Assembly: GCA_050084515.1 (NCBI GenBank) | Contig: CM114273.1 | Location: forward strand, 3,410,001 to 3,474,000 | DNA length: 64,000 bases | From: Blasia pusilla | Taxonomy: Eukaryota > Marchantiophyta > Marchantiopsida > Blasiales | Direction: 5' to 3' | Translations under genes and position numbers: made by a program | Shown here: piece by piece, positions 22,486 to 34,147 of the stretch | Layout of the letters: the number at the start of each line of letters is the position of its first letter | How positions within the stretch are numbered: the stretch's first letter is position 1 | The notes under the pieces: generated by a model | The model's database searches: none | Told to the model about the DNA's origin: nothing | Seen by the model: the letters and a program-made list of their open reading frames with translations, nothing else

Positions 22486-24230
22486 TGTCACGTCTTTTAG
22501 GATAGATCGGTGAGATCTAGTAGAGCGCCTTCATGAGTAATGGAGGACATGCTCAGTAGGTTGAGGATGACTTGCTGAGGCCCCGATAAACCTGAGAGAA
22601 CAGGTTTTCCCTTCGTTTCGGCTCATTTGGAGCCATATTGAGGAACTTACTATTTTAGGTAATTACCTTTTTGACTATATGATCAACTTTCTATTTTTGG
22701 TAAGTGGCCCTTGACCTCCTATATCAGGTCAAGAGCCAAGGATATGACTTGGGAGAATAGGTAACCACGGAGAGAGCTTCGGAAAGGGGAGGGGTGTACC
22801 TCAAGGAGAGAGAGCTTAAGAGTTCATTCTCTCTTTGTTCAACCTCTTGGCATGAGGCGGCAGAGCTATGGTCCCTTGCCTTGTGAGTGTAACCCAAGCC
22901 TCTCATTAGGAGAGTGGGTTTGGTTTGAATGAGAGAGAGTGCACACCTTTGAGAGCTATGGTGTGAGATGGTTTAGAGAGATTGGATCTTACTTTAGAAA
23001 GAGAGAATGCGAGAATGAGAGCTACAATGTGGGAGCTTGTTGGAGTTTCGCTGTGTTTGCAGGTCAGGGACCATGTTCCCTGCTTCATGACTCATGGGAG
23101 TGCTCACAAGAGCAAGAGTCATTCAATTTGATGTTTTCCTTTACCGTCTTTTCGTACGGGAGAGTGGCGCGCCAAAGCGGTGCCCAAATGTTGGTACAAT
23201 TAGAGTGTGGGGGTAGATTACCCATGCCAATGCTCTCGGGAGCACCATGTAGCTTGCTGATTTGTATTTTTACAGGTTTTAAATTTTGTTGGGAGAAATC
23301 AGTGCAGAAGCGCTGCCAAATTTTGTGTAGGAGAAAGAGACATTGGGCTTTACGGCAGTCCCTGTCAGTTTTTACTGGAATGTCCAATTCCAAATATCTA
23401 TTGATGCCGTCGTATATCGTGAAGTTTTGCAATAAATGGTGCACAATTTGGAGTTGCGAGTTAACAATTATGGTCAATCTTGCAAAATTGCCATTGTTAG
23501 GCGATTCTTAGGGCTAAATTGTTCAAACCCTGAATTGGCCGCCACGTCAGCGGCGGCCGTCGTTGTCATAGTTACCGTCAACGGTCAATGGTCAATTGTC
23601 ACCGTCGATGGTCAACCGTCATTGTCAATGGCCAACCGTCACCATCAACGGTCAACAGTCACCGTCAACGGTCCACCGGCCACCGTCGGCCGTTGCCGTT
23701 GCCCAACGTTGCTTAGAGCCACATTGGGCCGTTGTCCACCCTTTGGTTGTATTTTCCGCCATTACAAAGTGGAGGGTCTTCCACGACCACCGTTGATTCT
23801 CTGACTTGCGCCGCCACCACGTACTTTGGTTTGGCCGCCACCGTCATCGCAATTTCGTCATCAACCAGTGATGGTAGATGACCTGCGGTTATGGTGTTTG
23901 AGTTTTGATTTCATGCTGCTATGTTGTGATTGGTAGCCCCTCGATGACGATCGAGAACGGTGCCGTGATGCCCGTAGCTGCAACGCGCCGCCGATTGCCG
24001 TGCCGTGCCGTGCCGCTCGTGGACGCACCACACCGTCTTGATCGCGGAGCCGCACCGTCATCGTGGAGCAGAGTATGGGTTTATTTTTTATTGAGGAGGG
24101 TATGCCACCGAATGCCGCATCCCACCATCGAGGGCCGTGCCGTTTGTAGCCATTTCGTGCTGCCTACAACGCCGCACCGTTCCGCTAGAACCACACTGTC
24201 CATCAAGGAGTTTTAAACAGCGTTAGTACG
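22486..24230 (+). repeat. 5' LTR and leader of gypsy copy A
   Basis: The long LTR begins at 22486. The end is not sharply defined because no tRNA primer site is recognisable; copy B suggests an LTR length of about 1.5 kb. It contains a degenerate run of GTCAACGGTCA-type units at 23565-23690 and GC-rich CCGCCG/GCCGTG sequence to about 24190. Confidence 0.65.
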
Positions 24231-24659
24231 GGAGGAGTATGATTCGCTGATTGGAGGAGTTGTCTCCACAACCGATTTGGGGTCAAGATTTGTAGTTGCT
24301 TAGGAGCAACATCGACATGTGTTCAGGTTACCCATTCTGGTCCTTGACCCTACACGTGTGAGGGATTCTGGGATTTGGGTAGTTTATTTGGGGATATTGG
24401 GGTTATGGATGCTGAGAGCATTATTTATGTATGTGGTTTAGGGGACATAGACCTGTGTGGGATGTGCGGAGTTGAGGGTAGGTTGTCGATGAGATGATAG
24501 CCTGGTTGATTTGTTGCACCACGCCGCTTGTTGGCGCACGTCACACGTCTCGTGGAGTGAGAGTGTAGATCGAGTGCCACATGTTTGGGATGAGTGATTG
24601 AGCGATAACTCACGAGTTTGAGAGTGATCATGTGAGAGGGGCACGAGGGCCATACCGGC

Positions 24660-26320
24660 GTCCTTTCAGGATTTTGAGAGGCGAGATAGTGGACGTGAAA
24701 GTAGCTCTAGAGGATTTACCCGGAGTGGTGCGAGGTTTCGAGGGTCTCCATGTGAGAGACCACATCGATCTCCTCCTGTGTCGTCTTCAGACGAGGGGGA
24801 GCCTGTAGAGGAGTTTGTGAGCAGATCGCCACACATTGTGAGTGGTCTTACCAGCTGGGCGTACGAGATGGATGACCGCGATAGAGGGCCGCGTAGATTT
24901 TTAGGTGCAGTAGGTACGATTGAGTTGCATGACTTCATCGCGGAGTTTAGGAGTTGGTGTGACTCCCAGCGGGCGAGGAACTCTAGAGAGTTCAACCCGT
25001 TTATAGCATGGAACGGTATGTTCCACCCATGGACGATTACCATGAGTTCTCCCAGAGATATGCACGTGAGATCGAGGCGTGGAGGCTCTACTATGACCCA
25101 CATTACGTGTCATGGATAAAGCCATTCCCAGATGAGGAGGAAGAGTTAGGAGAGGCTACTTCGTCTTCCACTAGTGATGTACTAGGAGGGGTGAGTCGGA
25201 CTAGGGTAGTTGCATCGTCCAATTGAGCTCGTTATAGGTTCAACCCTGTGGTTGAGTTCTTTGCTGAGTTGAGAGCAAGCTACCAGGTGGTATGGATGGA
25301 GAAGTTACGGAGCATCCACGACTTCTAGAGGCGCCCGAGTAAGAGTTTGCGTGAGGCTTACACTTGCTTGAGCCCGTTGATCAACGTCACTCGAGGGTGA
25401 TAGAGGCTCAGGCTATCTAGTCATGGTACGCGATGTTGGATCAGACCCTACGGATACGGGTGCGGGAGGGGGGGATTCTTATGAACACCTCCCCTACGTT
25501 GAGAGATGTTTTCAAGACCGTCGAGAACATTTTGTGCAACATGGCGGAGGAGAGCGTAGCCACCATGGGTTCTGGGCGAGAGCATTCACGATTGTCTGCA
25601 CTACCTGTGCAACAACGTGGACTCTGAGATTGGTCGATTGTGGCACCACGACCTTAGGGAGGATACGAGGAGGCCGTGCCACAGAGACCTGCGCCTTCGC
25701 TCAGCACCAGCCGCCTACTATTACTTGTTGGTCATGTGGTGGAGCCCATCATCAGCGCGATTGCACTCGTCAGGATCATGAATGTGTGCCTCAACATGGA
25801 GGAGGAGATGGTGCTACACCAGGAGGTTATCAGTGTGACTATTGTCAGAGGTATGGTCATACACGCGCCGGGTGTTTCAATTTACATCGTGAGTTACGTC
25901 CGGACCGAGGGCCAAAGAGGGCACCAGAGCGAGGAGTCGGTCCGGGTGGGCCTACAGATCGTGCACCAGGTGGTCCCGTTGGGGGACAAGGAGCTGGAGT
26001 TGCCCGACACGGTGGTGGAGCTGCCGGTGGAGGAGGTAGAGTCCTACCACCCAGACGCGTCGAGGGAGATGCCGGGCGTGAGGCTAGGATGGTTGCTCAG
26101 ATACATCAACTACAGGAGCAGATTGCCGTTATGGCATTGAGATTACCCGATGCCAGATCCGTGGCATCGACATCATATGGAGCAGCCAGAGATATGGAGG
26201 ATCCTGGTTGGATGTGTGGGGTTGCCCTGATGGAGGCAATCGCAGTTGTGACGCGTGGAGCAGCAGTAGAGTTGGATCCACAGCGAGGGGAAGCCAGGAA
26301 ACAAACTAGGTTTCCTTAGT
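24660..26320 (+). pseudogene. gag of gypsy copy A with two zinc knuckles
   Basis: The Gag N-terminal part reads SSSDEGEPVEEF, WAYEMDD and LHDFIAEFRSWCDSQ, continuing in another frame with DDYHEFSQRYA. This matches 51435-51013 of copy D. The nucleocapsid part (about 25690-25900) has CWSCGGAHHQRDC, a variant knuckle, and CDYCQRYGHTRAGC, a canonical CX2CX4HX4C. Gag binds and packages element RNA. Frameshifts separate the parts, so this copy is dead. Confidence 0.8.
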
Positions 26321-26399
26321 CTTTTACGTTGTCCGAGGCGATGAGGACCCCATCGATGGCTCTTGATTAGAGTTCTTGGAAAGTTGGTGATGTTGTTGG

Positions 26400-27269
26400 T
26401 GTGCAGGCACGGAGGGAAATGGGAGAAGGAATTACGACAACTCCTATTGTTGATGCTCATGAGGGGCATGTGTCGAGCACATTGTTGGAGGCGGCCACTG
26501 TTGTATATCGCACTCCTTTATTTTCTGCTTCCGATGTTATGACGTTGGGGGGTACGCCTGCCGAGGCTTTTCGGCTGGCCACTATGCTATGTGAGCGTGG
26601 AGTTCCTGCATCACGTTTAGAGGTGATTGTAGAGGAGGTGATAGAACTACCCTTGGAGCGGATTCTCGGGCCGTCCACGTCAGATTCATGGCAGGCTACG
26701 GTTGCTATGATGGCGGAGATGGGCGCTAGACCTACGATAGAGCGTGCCATGGCTTCTCCTGATGTTGTGTTGCTAGATAACTCAGGAGAGGTCTTCAGTT
26801 GGTGAGTCCCGGAGGTAGAGCTTTTAGTTCGCAGCGTGTCTTCTTGGATTTAGGAGCGCAACCCCTGATGTTGGGGAAAGCGTTATTAAGAGGATTGGGC
26901 TTGACGAGAGTCAATGTGGAGCATTGTCCATTTTGGATACAGACATCCTTGGGTGGAGCGAGTACCACACAATATATCACCCGATAGGAGGTCATGGGGA
27001 AGATTCGCCTGAGACATCCTACATATGAGTCTGTGGTGCGAGCCAAGGCGATAGTGACTTATGTAGAGTCCTACGACGTCTTCGTTGGTGGAGCAATGTT
27101 ATACCCGATGGGGTTTGCCCTGGATTACTGGAACGAGTCACCATCCTACAGACTAGGATGGCAGTCAGGTGATGGGCGTCTTAGGTCATTACCCGTTCGA
27201 TTCACATGTGCATTGATTGAGCAACAGCCAGGAGAGATGGCAACCTTAGCAGCATTTAGCATTGCACGA
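26400..27269 (+). pseudogene. retropepsin-like protease region of gypsy copy A
   Basis: A pre-protease segment (HEGHVSSTLLEAATVVY, FSASDVMTLGGTPAEAF) is followed from about 26840 by VFLDLGAQPLMLGKALL. LDLGA stands where aspartic proteases have D-S/T-G-A, so the catalytic loop is altered. The C-terminal part reads RAKAIVTYVESYDVFVGG and PMGFALDYWNES. Copy D has the same region at 50830-50147. The protease would mature Gag-Pol. Confidence 0.75.
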
Positions 27270-28203
27270 TCTCATCGCCAATCTGCACCCAAACACGCAC
27301 TTTCGTTAGTCGGGTGTGGGCCAACCAGCGTTCCAACCCACTGAGTTCTCAACTTGGCATCTCATCAAGCTCAACATTCCTCACTTCCTAGTTTCCAAAA
27401 CATGGCAAGTCTTTCAAGACTTGGAACACACTTCTTGATGAGTCTAGGAACCTAAAACGGCACTTGCGTGCCTAGCGATTCCAATTGTCCAACAAACCTT
27501 GTGTGAGTTCCAAACCGAGACCCAAGTTATTGAGTCGCGGGGTGAAATCCAAGAGGGATGTCTAAAATCGCCTCCATAGACTTGGTTGAGGTTTTCCAAT
27601 CCAACCCCAAACTCTCGATCCGTTCCATGCCCTTGAGCCGCCCCATGGCGCCCAAAGTGGGGTCAAGTTCCAAGCACTCTTGGAGACCTTCCCCCTTACT
27701 AGTACTTCAGGGGTTCTCCAATTACCCCCCACCTTTGGAAAAGGAGGGTCGGGCCCTTCATTGTGGCCCTCAACCCGACTCTACTTATAGTCGTTTCCGG
27801 GTTGTTTCTCAACCGTTGCTTATGCGTTTGCAGAGATCTTTAGTGCGTTTGAATCGACTTTCTATAAGCCTTCTAAAGCACCCTTGTTCAATCCAAATGC
27901 ATCTTGGCGCTAAAAGTAATGGCCATAAATAAATTCAGAAACTCTCAAACGCTAGTGGCGTCCCAAATCCGGATTCCTTCCTTTGGCAACCCACTTTCTA
28001 GACTCAACTCCTTTCAAGTCTTGTTCCGCGTTTGGTCTAGGTTTCTCAACCACGTCCACAACATCTGAAACGCGAAGCCTCGCTTGCGTCCCGTCTCTTG
28101 TCTCTTCTTCGAGACCACTCCAACGCGCAAACCATCTTAGCGTGAGCCCGCTAATGTTCCGATGTTCCGCTTTGGTACTCGTTTGGTCATGAGGGTCGCG
28201 ACA
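27270..28203 (-). repeat. 3' LTR of the minus chromovirus, end-truncated
   Basis: Starts TGTCGCGACCCTCATGACC at 28203 and parallels the solo LTR at 35177-36066. Its distal end, which should continue to the CAACAATAAAGATTGACG terminus, is missing at 27270. Confidence 0.85.
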
Positions 28204-28216
28204 CTCACTCCTCTTT
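28204..28216 (-). other. polypurine tract of the minus chromovirus
   Basis: Minus-strand AAAGAGGAGTGAG lies directly before the TG of the 3' LTR, the position used to prime plus-strand DNA synthesis. Confidence 0.75.
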
Positions 28217-28900
28217 AGAGGTTGATGCCCTCATCAACGCAAATCTTTGTTATGTCAAGTTTCTTGGGCAGCCTATCCCTTGACATTGAATTGCGTTATG
28301 GTGGCTAACCCGCAATTCCTCTTAATCTACAGTTGTCGCTTTGCACCACTTAGAATTATTAGCCTCTTCTCTTTGATAAGCCTGGACTCATTCCAAAGAA
28401 CTAACCTATCAAAAAAGCTAACTAAGTGTGCAACCTTAGACTCTTCTGGCTCATTATTGTAAACATCACACATGTTTACCTCGTCTACAAATCGTACTAT
28501 TATTGGGTCGCTCTCGTATTCGACTTAGGCGCGTTACTAAGTTTACTTATGTAGCCACAAGTAAGATCACCCCAAGCCCCAAGACACATTCATCTGCCCC
28601 GCCGACGCTAGGGCAAGCCCGAGTGTAATCCAACATAAGGTCCTATTCTAGAAGCTTATCCGCATACGAGCTCTCACCCCAAATACTCCTTGTCTGTCCT
28701 CTTGACTAACATCCTAAGCCTATGATGAACAACTCATAGCCATGCACTACCACATACAAATTGCAATCAACTCTGGCATCGAATCTCCAAATCCATGCAT
28801 TCTTTTATTGCAACACTAGCATGTTCTAGTTACAATGGCCTTCGGCCCAAGATTCCAATATGTACAAGTCATGTTTCTAGCTTCTCCTTGTACTAACGTA
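28217..28900 (-). other. 3' untranslated part of the minus chromovirus
   Basis: Sequence between the chromodomain and the polypurine tract. No open frame longer than about 70 codons matches a known domain. Confidence 0.5.
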
Positions 28901-30240
28901 TGTGTTCTCTTGTGTTCGCTTGAAGTCTCGCAACAACTCTTGCGCGTGTTCCAAATCCGCCTCTACAATCCAAGTTGCCTACTTCACATGGTAGCGCTTC
29001 CATTAAACCAAGTATTTATACTTGTTGGCCCAACGCCTCGAACGTAAGATGGTCTCCACCTCAAACTCCGGCTCTTCATTTATGATCACCGGGTGCAGTC
29101 TCACCATCTGTCTCCGCTCGAAACGTCCATTATCTTGAAGATATTTCTTCAACAATGATACATGAAAGGTTGGGTGAATCTTGAACTCGTCCGGCAACCC
29201 AAATATATACACATCCTCAAACGGGTTTGCCACAATCATATACGATCCGCATACTTGGCAGACACCTTCGCAGACAACTCTTTTGGAAGAGTGAGATTCT
29301 TCACACTCAACCACACTTGCTCTCCAACCTAGAATTGTATTTGGCTCCGACTCTTGTTAGCATGCTTAACGTACCTCATTTGAGCCTTTGCAAGACTTTG
29401 CCTTGCTCACTCTTCCCGTTCTCACATTTCTACCAACAAACCTTCTGCCGTTGCTACTCGTGTTCGTCCCAATGTAGTACCCTTCGAAAGGGCTAGTTCA
29501 AGAGGCCCTTCTGGCTCTCGTCCATTCGCCAGGAGAAACGAAGATTCTCCAGTTGCAAAATGTTTGGTCGAGTTGTAGCAGTACTCCGCCATTCTCAGCC
29601 ACTTGACCCAATCTCGTTGATCAACATTGACATAATTCCTTAAGTACTGATTCACGATTGAGTTTACCTTTTCCGCCTCTCCATCCGTCTGTGGGTGGAA
29701 AGCCGTATTGAAACTCAGCTTGGTCTTAAACCTCTTGAACAAGTGCTTCCAGAAAGCACTGGTATACTTTGGATCCCGATATGAAACGATGCTCCTCAGC
29801 AAACCGTGAGCACGCCACCAGCTATCTAGAAATAGATACGACGTCGTATAAGCCGTTGCGGAATCCACCGTCGGCACGAATCTCGCCAACTTACTAAACC
29901 GATCAACAATCACAAGTATAGCGTTGTATCCCTCAGATTTTGGAAGACTCGTGATGAAATCCACACTCTCACTTTGCAAGGGTCCTTCTGGGATCGGCAA
30001 GGCATGCAGCAAGCCTTGTTTCTTATCATAAGAAACTCTGTTCACTTGGCAGGTCACACAAGTCTTCACATATTGAGCAACATCCTCTTTCATGTTGGGC
30101 CAAAAAAACTCTTCGACAAAACATCCACCTCTCCTTTATGTCCTGCCAAGGGTCCATCGTGACACTCCGCTAACACTTTGGTTCGCATCCTGCCTTGCCC
30201 CACATAGATCCTACTCTGCTTGAACCTTAGTAAACCGTGC
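28900..30240 (-). pseudogene. chromovirus integrase with chromodomain
   Basis: The zinc-binding part has H-D-G-P-L-A-G-H and CVTCQ (about 30160-30050). The catalytic core shows SVDFITSLP (Asp), YRDPKYTS (Asp) and GEAEKVNSIV (Glu) in 30093-29422. After a frameshift, LPDEFKIHPTFHVSLLKKY precedes a chromodomain (EVETILRSRRWANKYKYLV, then stop codons within WKRYHVK and ATWIVEADLEHAQ, about 29060-28900). Chromodomains guide integration to marked chromatin (family knowledge). Confidence 0.87.
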
Positions 30241-30269
30241 CTCTAACTTATGTTGGCCACCTTCTCACC

Positions 30270-31600
30270 CTACTTCAACTTCCTCAAGTACTCCCCTATG
30301 TGAGCGTCCTTCATATATCCCTGACAAATCCTTCTTTCTAGGTCTGTTTCTTTAGGGAACATTGCTCTCAAGACCTGTGTCGTCGATGGCATGTGTTCCT
30401 CCTTGTGACTCAACGTATCTGGAATCACATTATCTTTACCTGGCTTGTGAATCAACTCAACATCCATCAGCGCCAAGGTATCATGCCATCGCAATTCTTT
30501 CGGTGTCACTCGATCCTGGGTCTCAAAATACTTGAGTGATATATTATCGGTGAATACTCGAGTCCTGTGGAGCCCTAAATAATGCCGCCACTTCCTCAAG
30601 CAATGGACCACCACGAACAACTCTTTCTCATGAGTGGGCCATCTCCTTTCAGTATTGCTAAGCTTCTTGCTCTCGTATGCCACCGGTCTCCCTTCTTGCA
30701 CCAACATTCCTGCAACAACGAAATCACTAGCATCGGTATGCACTTCGAACGGTTTGTCAAACTCCGGCAGCTTCAACACTGGTTCTTGCGATAGAATCTG
30801 CTTCACTCGGCTGAATGCCTCATTAACTTCCTGGGTCCAAGTCGTGTTGGCAAACTTTGCTGTCCAATCCGTGAGAGGTCTCACAATTCCCGAAAAGTTT
30901 TTCACATAAGTGCGATAGAACTACACCGCACCTATGAACCTCCTCATCCCCTTTACAGTGGATGGGGGTTTCCACTCGACAATCGCTTTCACCTTCTCCA
31001 TGTCTGGACTGACGCCATCTGCACTAACCACGTGACCCAAGAATTTGATCTTGCTCAAACCAAATTCGCTCTTCTCTACATTCGCATACAGCTAATTTGC
31101 CCTTAGCTTAGACAATACCGCTCTCACATGTCGAACGTGCTCCTCTAGGGACTTTGAATAGATAAGTATGTCATCAATATAGATGATAACATACTCATCC
31201 ATTTCCTTGTGGAAAAATGGAGTTCATCAATGTGGTGAAAGTCGGAGGCGCGTTACATAGATCGAAAGGCATCACTACAAACTATCTTATCCTACACGCA
31301 GTCTTCTCCACATCTGCCCCGGCAATCCGGATCTAGTAATATCCTGACTTCAAGTCAATCCTACTGAAATATCTCGCGCCTGCGAGCCTATGAAGAGATC
31401 ATATATCCTTGGAAGAGGATAATTGTTCCACACCGTCACTTTATTCAGCGCACAATAATCGACACACAACCTCATCTTTCCATCCTTCTTCTTCACAAAA
31501 AGAACAGGTGGTCCATAAGGTGACTTGCTTGTCCTAATGTAACCCTTTTCCAAGAGCTCACTTAACTGCCTTTTCAACTCAAGAAGTTCCTCCTAATTCA
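30270..31600 (-). pseudogene. chromovirus reverse transcriptase and RNase H
   Basis: RT begins [22 protein letters not shown] (cited in part), with [12 protein letters not shown]; the YIDD box is intact near 31180. RNase H (30905-30270) shows PFEVHTDASDF, RRWPTHEKELF and LRKWRHYLG, then FTDNISLKYF. Stops and frameshifts occur at about 31350, 31200 and 30910. Confidence 0.88.
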
Positions 31601-32564
31601 ACCTATATGGTGCTTTTGAAGGTGGTTGGGAAGGTGGTATGATCTCTATCTTATGATCGACGGCTCTATGTGGCAGCAACTCAGTCGGAAGCTCATTTGT
31701 CAAGACATCCTCAAACTCCTTGACCACTTTCTGGAGTGGTTCTTGGATTCCCCTTGAAGCAGTTTCTTGATCTCTGCGTATTCTGCTTGTAGCCTCCTCC
31801 ACTTGTCTCATCAAGCAGAGAAACCCATCCTCCAACTCGGTCATGCTTCTCCTTATAATCGAGTTCACCAACTCCTTTTTCGCCGGAACCTCACAGACCA
31901 ACCGCACCTGCAACCATTTGCCTTTTAGCAAGACGCTCAACATCAAGGATCTACGACTTAACTCCACCTCATATGCATCGAGGAATGTATTCCCCATGAC
32001 TCTGTCAATGCCATCCATTTTGCACGCAATGAAATTCTCCTTCAACTCAAATACCCCGCATCCTACGGTCAAACTCAAGACCAACTCAGAAGTCCGATGA
32101 GAGGTGCCTCTTGCAAATCCTACTCGAATGGGCTTATCCGCCTTAGAGGTCGACAACCCCAGTTCCTTCACGATTCTTGGGCTTCGGAAGGAGTGCGAAG
32201 CACCTGTATCCACGAGCAACAACACATCACGATCAACAATCTTGGATCTTAGGTACACCAAATTGTGCGTCCTCTTGGTGACCCGAAGGGACGTCTCGAG
32301 ATCACCCGCCAACAGATGCTTAGCAGCAAACGCAATCATACACCCATTACTAACCTTCGGTTTCAAACACACTTTCGCAAGGTGCCTCGGTTTGCCACAG
32401 TTGTAGCATATGACCTTGCCGTTCCCTGACTTAGAGTGCAGTCCTCCTCTCGGCTTCGCATGAAGTTCCACTCGTTTTGCTGCTGGGGCAAATGACTCTC
32501 CTAGATTGTGCAGGCCCCCACTCCAAACTCTTTTGAACGTCTCCTTATTTTTCAGCTTCTTCAA
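31593..32564 (-). pseudogene. chromovirus zinc knuckle and protease
   Basis: An open 323-codon stretch. CYNCGKPRHLAKVC is a canonical CX2CX4HX4C knuckle (about 32410-32370). The protease has LLLVDTGASHSF with an intact DTGA loop (about 32230). The tail PSQPPSKAPYRLN leads into RT. Confidence 0.87.
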
Positions 32565-33394
32565 AAACCTCTTGGCTCAAAGGGTTTCTGGGTTTGGACT
32601 TCATTGTCCCCAATCCGCTCGGCTGGCTTCAGAAGATCCGCGCAGGTATCTGGCAACGTTGGCATTCGGTAAAGGGCCTTTTCAGCACTCGGCTTGAGTC
32701 CACTAATGAAGATAGCCTTCTTTGCGTGCTCATCCATCTTTGAAAGAGAAGTCAGTTTTGCACTAAACTCCCTCACATACGCGCTTAAGGAACCACTTTG
32801 CCGCATCCGGACGCATTCCATCATGTCGCGCAACCCTTGGTACTCCGGAGTGAATCGATCACCAATCAACACCTTAAACTTCTCCCAACCCAAAGGTGAC
32901 TCGCCGGTGAGATATTCCTCTTGTTGAGTTGTCCACCATTGTAGCGCATGATCCTTTAGGAAAGTAACGGCTACCGTCACCTTGTCCTGCTCAGCTAGCC
33001 TCTACGCCTCGAAGTACAGTTCCAATTCCGTAAGAAAATCCTTCACTTTCCGCGAGCGCCCCACTCCAGTGAATGGCATGGGAAGGTTTGTCTTACATAG
33101 TTTTTTGCCCACACCGAGAGTTCGGTCGGCCTCTAACTCTGCAATCCGCTTGCTTTGCTGGGACATCTGCTCTACCAACAACTTCGACAAGTCCAATGTC
33201 TCGCTTGACTAAGTCGATTCCCCTGGATTTTGGCCCGATGGCGCGGTGGAAGGATTTGCCTCTAGAACATCCTCACGTCTGTTGTTAATCTCTTTGGGAG
33301 TCTCCGTCTCCTCCATAGCATCACGGTCTGGCATTGGTTCCTCTCTTGATTCACGTCGCTTCTTGAGTTGTTCTCCCTCGATCGCCATTTTCAA
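32561..33394 (-). pseudogene. chromovirus gag
   Basis: Reads MAIEGEQLKKRR at the start and SKLLVEQMSQQSKRIAEL, a coiled-coil-like stretch. The retrotransposon Gag core follows (TVAVTFLKDHALQWWTTQ, FKVLIGDRFTPEYQG, SGLKPSAEKALYRMP). In-frame stops near 33209 and 32999 split it. Confidence 0.87.
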
Positions 33395-33523
33395 GCCAAC
33401 TCACTCAGATCTCCTCCTCGTTTTTTGCGTCCCTCCTCGAGCGTCTGAGTCTAGCCGCTACCTTGAATTTTCCCAAGCGTCTGGTTGATCCCACGACCCC
33501 AAGTTCTTGCTGACCAAGGATTA

Positions 33524-33535
33524 GCTCTGATACCA
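33524..33535 (-). other. primer-binding site of the minus chromovirus
   Basis: Minus-strand TGGTATCAGAGC, complementary to the 3' end of plant initiator Met tRNA, lies one base after the LTR terminus (GCGCGACCA). Confidence 0.88.
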
Positions 33536-33536
33536 C

Positions 33537-33799
33537 TGGTCGCGCCCCTACCCTCCTTGAACGTCAATCTTTATTGTTGCGAAAGCGTATGTTCAGTAGA
33601 ACACTATCTCATCGCCAATCTGCATCCAAACACGCACTCTTGTTAGTCAGGTGTGGGCCAACCAGCGCTCCAACCCACCGAGTTCTCAACATGGCGTCTC
33701 ATCAAGCTCAACCTTCCTTACTTCCTAGTGCGCAATGTGTATGCGCACAACATCCGCTTGGCGCGTATTTGGTGTTGTTTGGTTATGAGGGTTGCGACA
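33537..33799 (-). repeat. 5' LTR of the minus chromovirus with a large internal deletion
   Basis: Both LTR ends are present (TGTCGCAACCC at 33799; GCGCGACCA at 33537). Only about 263 bp remain, against roughly 890 bp for the solo LTR; the middle is missing between about 33732 and 33762. Confidence 0.8.
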
Positions 33800-34147
33800 A
33801 TTTATTAACATTTTTACAATATTAACCAGTTTAATTAGTTTCTAAGACAAACTCAAAAAGTAAGCCCGCTCATTGAGCCGTACCCGACTACCCAGAGTGT
33901 ATGTTTGGATGCAGATCAACGTAGAGAGCGTGACCTATTGAACGCACGCTTCGCCAACAACAAAGATTAACGTTCAAGGAAAGTAGGCGCACGACACGTC
34001 GTATAAGAGAAAATCCTTGGTGAGCGCGAACTTGGGGTTGTAGAAGATATGGATGTTTGAGAAGAACTCAAGGTAGTTGGAAGACTGCGACTCTCAAGGA
34101 GGAACGCGAGAGACGAGGAGGAGATATGAGAAAGCGAGGACTCGCAA

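Larger units (their letters stand above)
22486..27269 (+). mobile_element. DNMT/PHD-family Ty3/gypsy copy A (LTR, gag, protease only)
   Basis: Starts TGTCACGTC at 22486, matching the LTR starts at 45134, 39661, 53603 and 56671. It parallels copy D (53603 down to about 50050) on the opposite strand through the LTR, gag and protease. At 27270 it is cut by the LTR of the chromovirus, so the methyltransferase, RT and integrase part is missing. Unlike copy D it keeps the gag zinc-knuckle segment. Confidence 0.85.
27270..33799 (-). mobile_element. Ty3/gypsy chromovirus with C-terminal chromodomain, defective
   Basis: Minus-strand order: LTR (33799-33537), primer site, Gag, zinc knuckle, protease, RT, RNase H, integrase, chromodomain, polypurine tract, LTR (28203-27270). 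Domain order and chromodomain place it in the chromoviruses. The 3' LTR lacks its terminal ~65 bp at 27270, where gypsy copy A resumes. The 5' LTR has a large internal deletion. Stops interrupt every domain, so it is not autonomous. Confidence 0.9.

Noticed and set aside
23565-23690. CRISPR-like array
   Set aside because: Short degenerate adjoining units without unique spacers, in a plant LTR.
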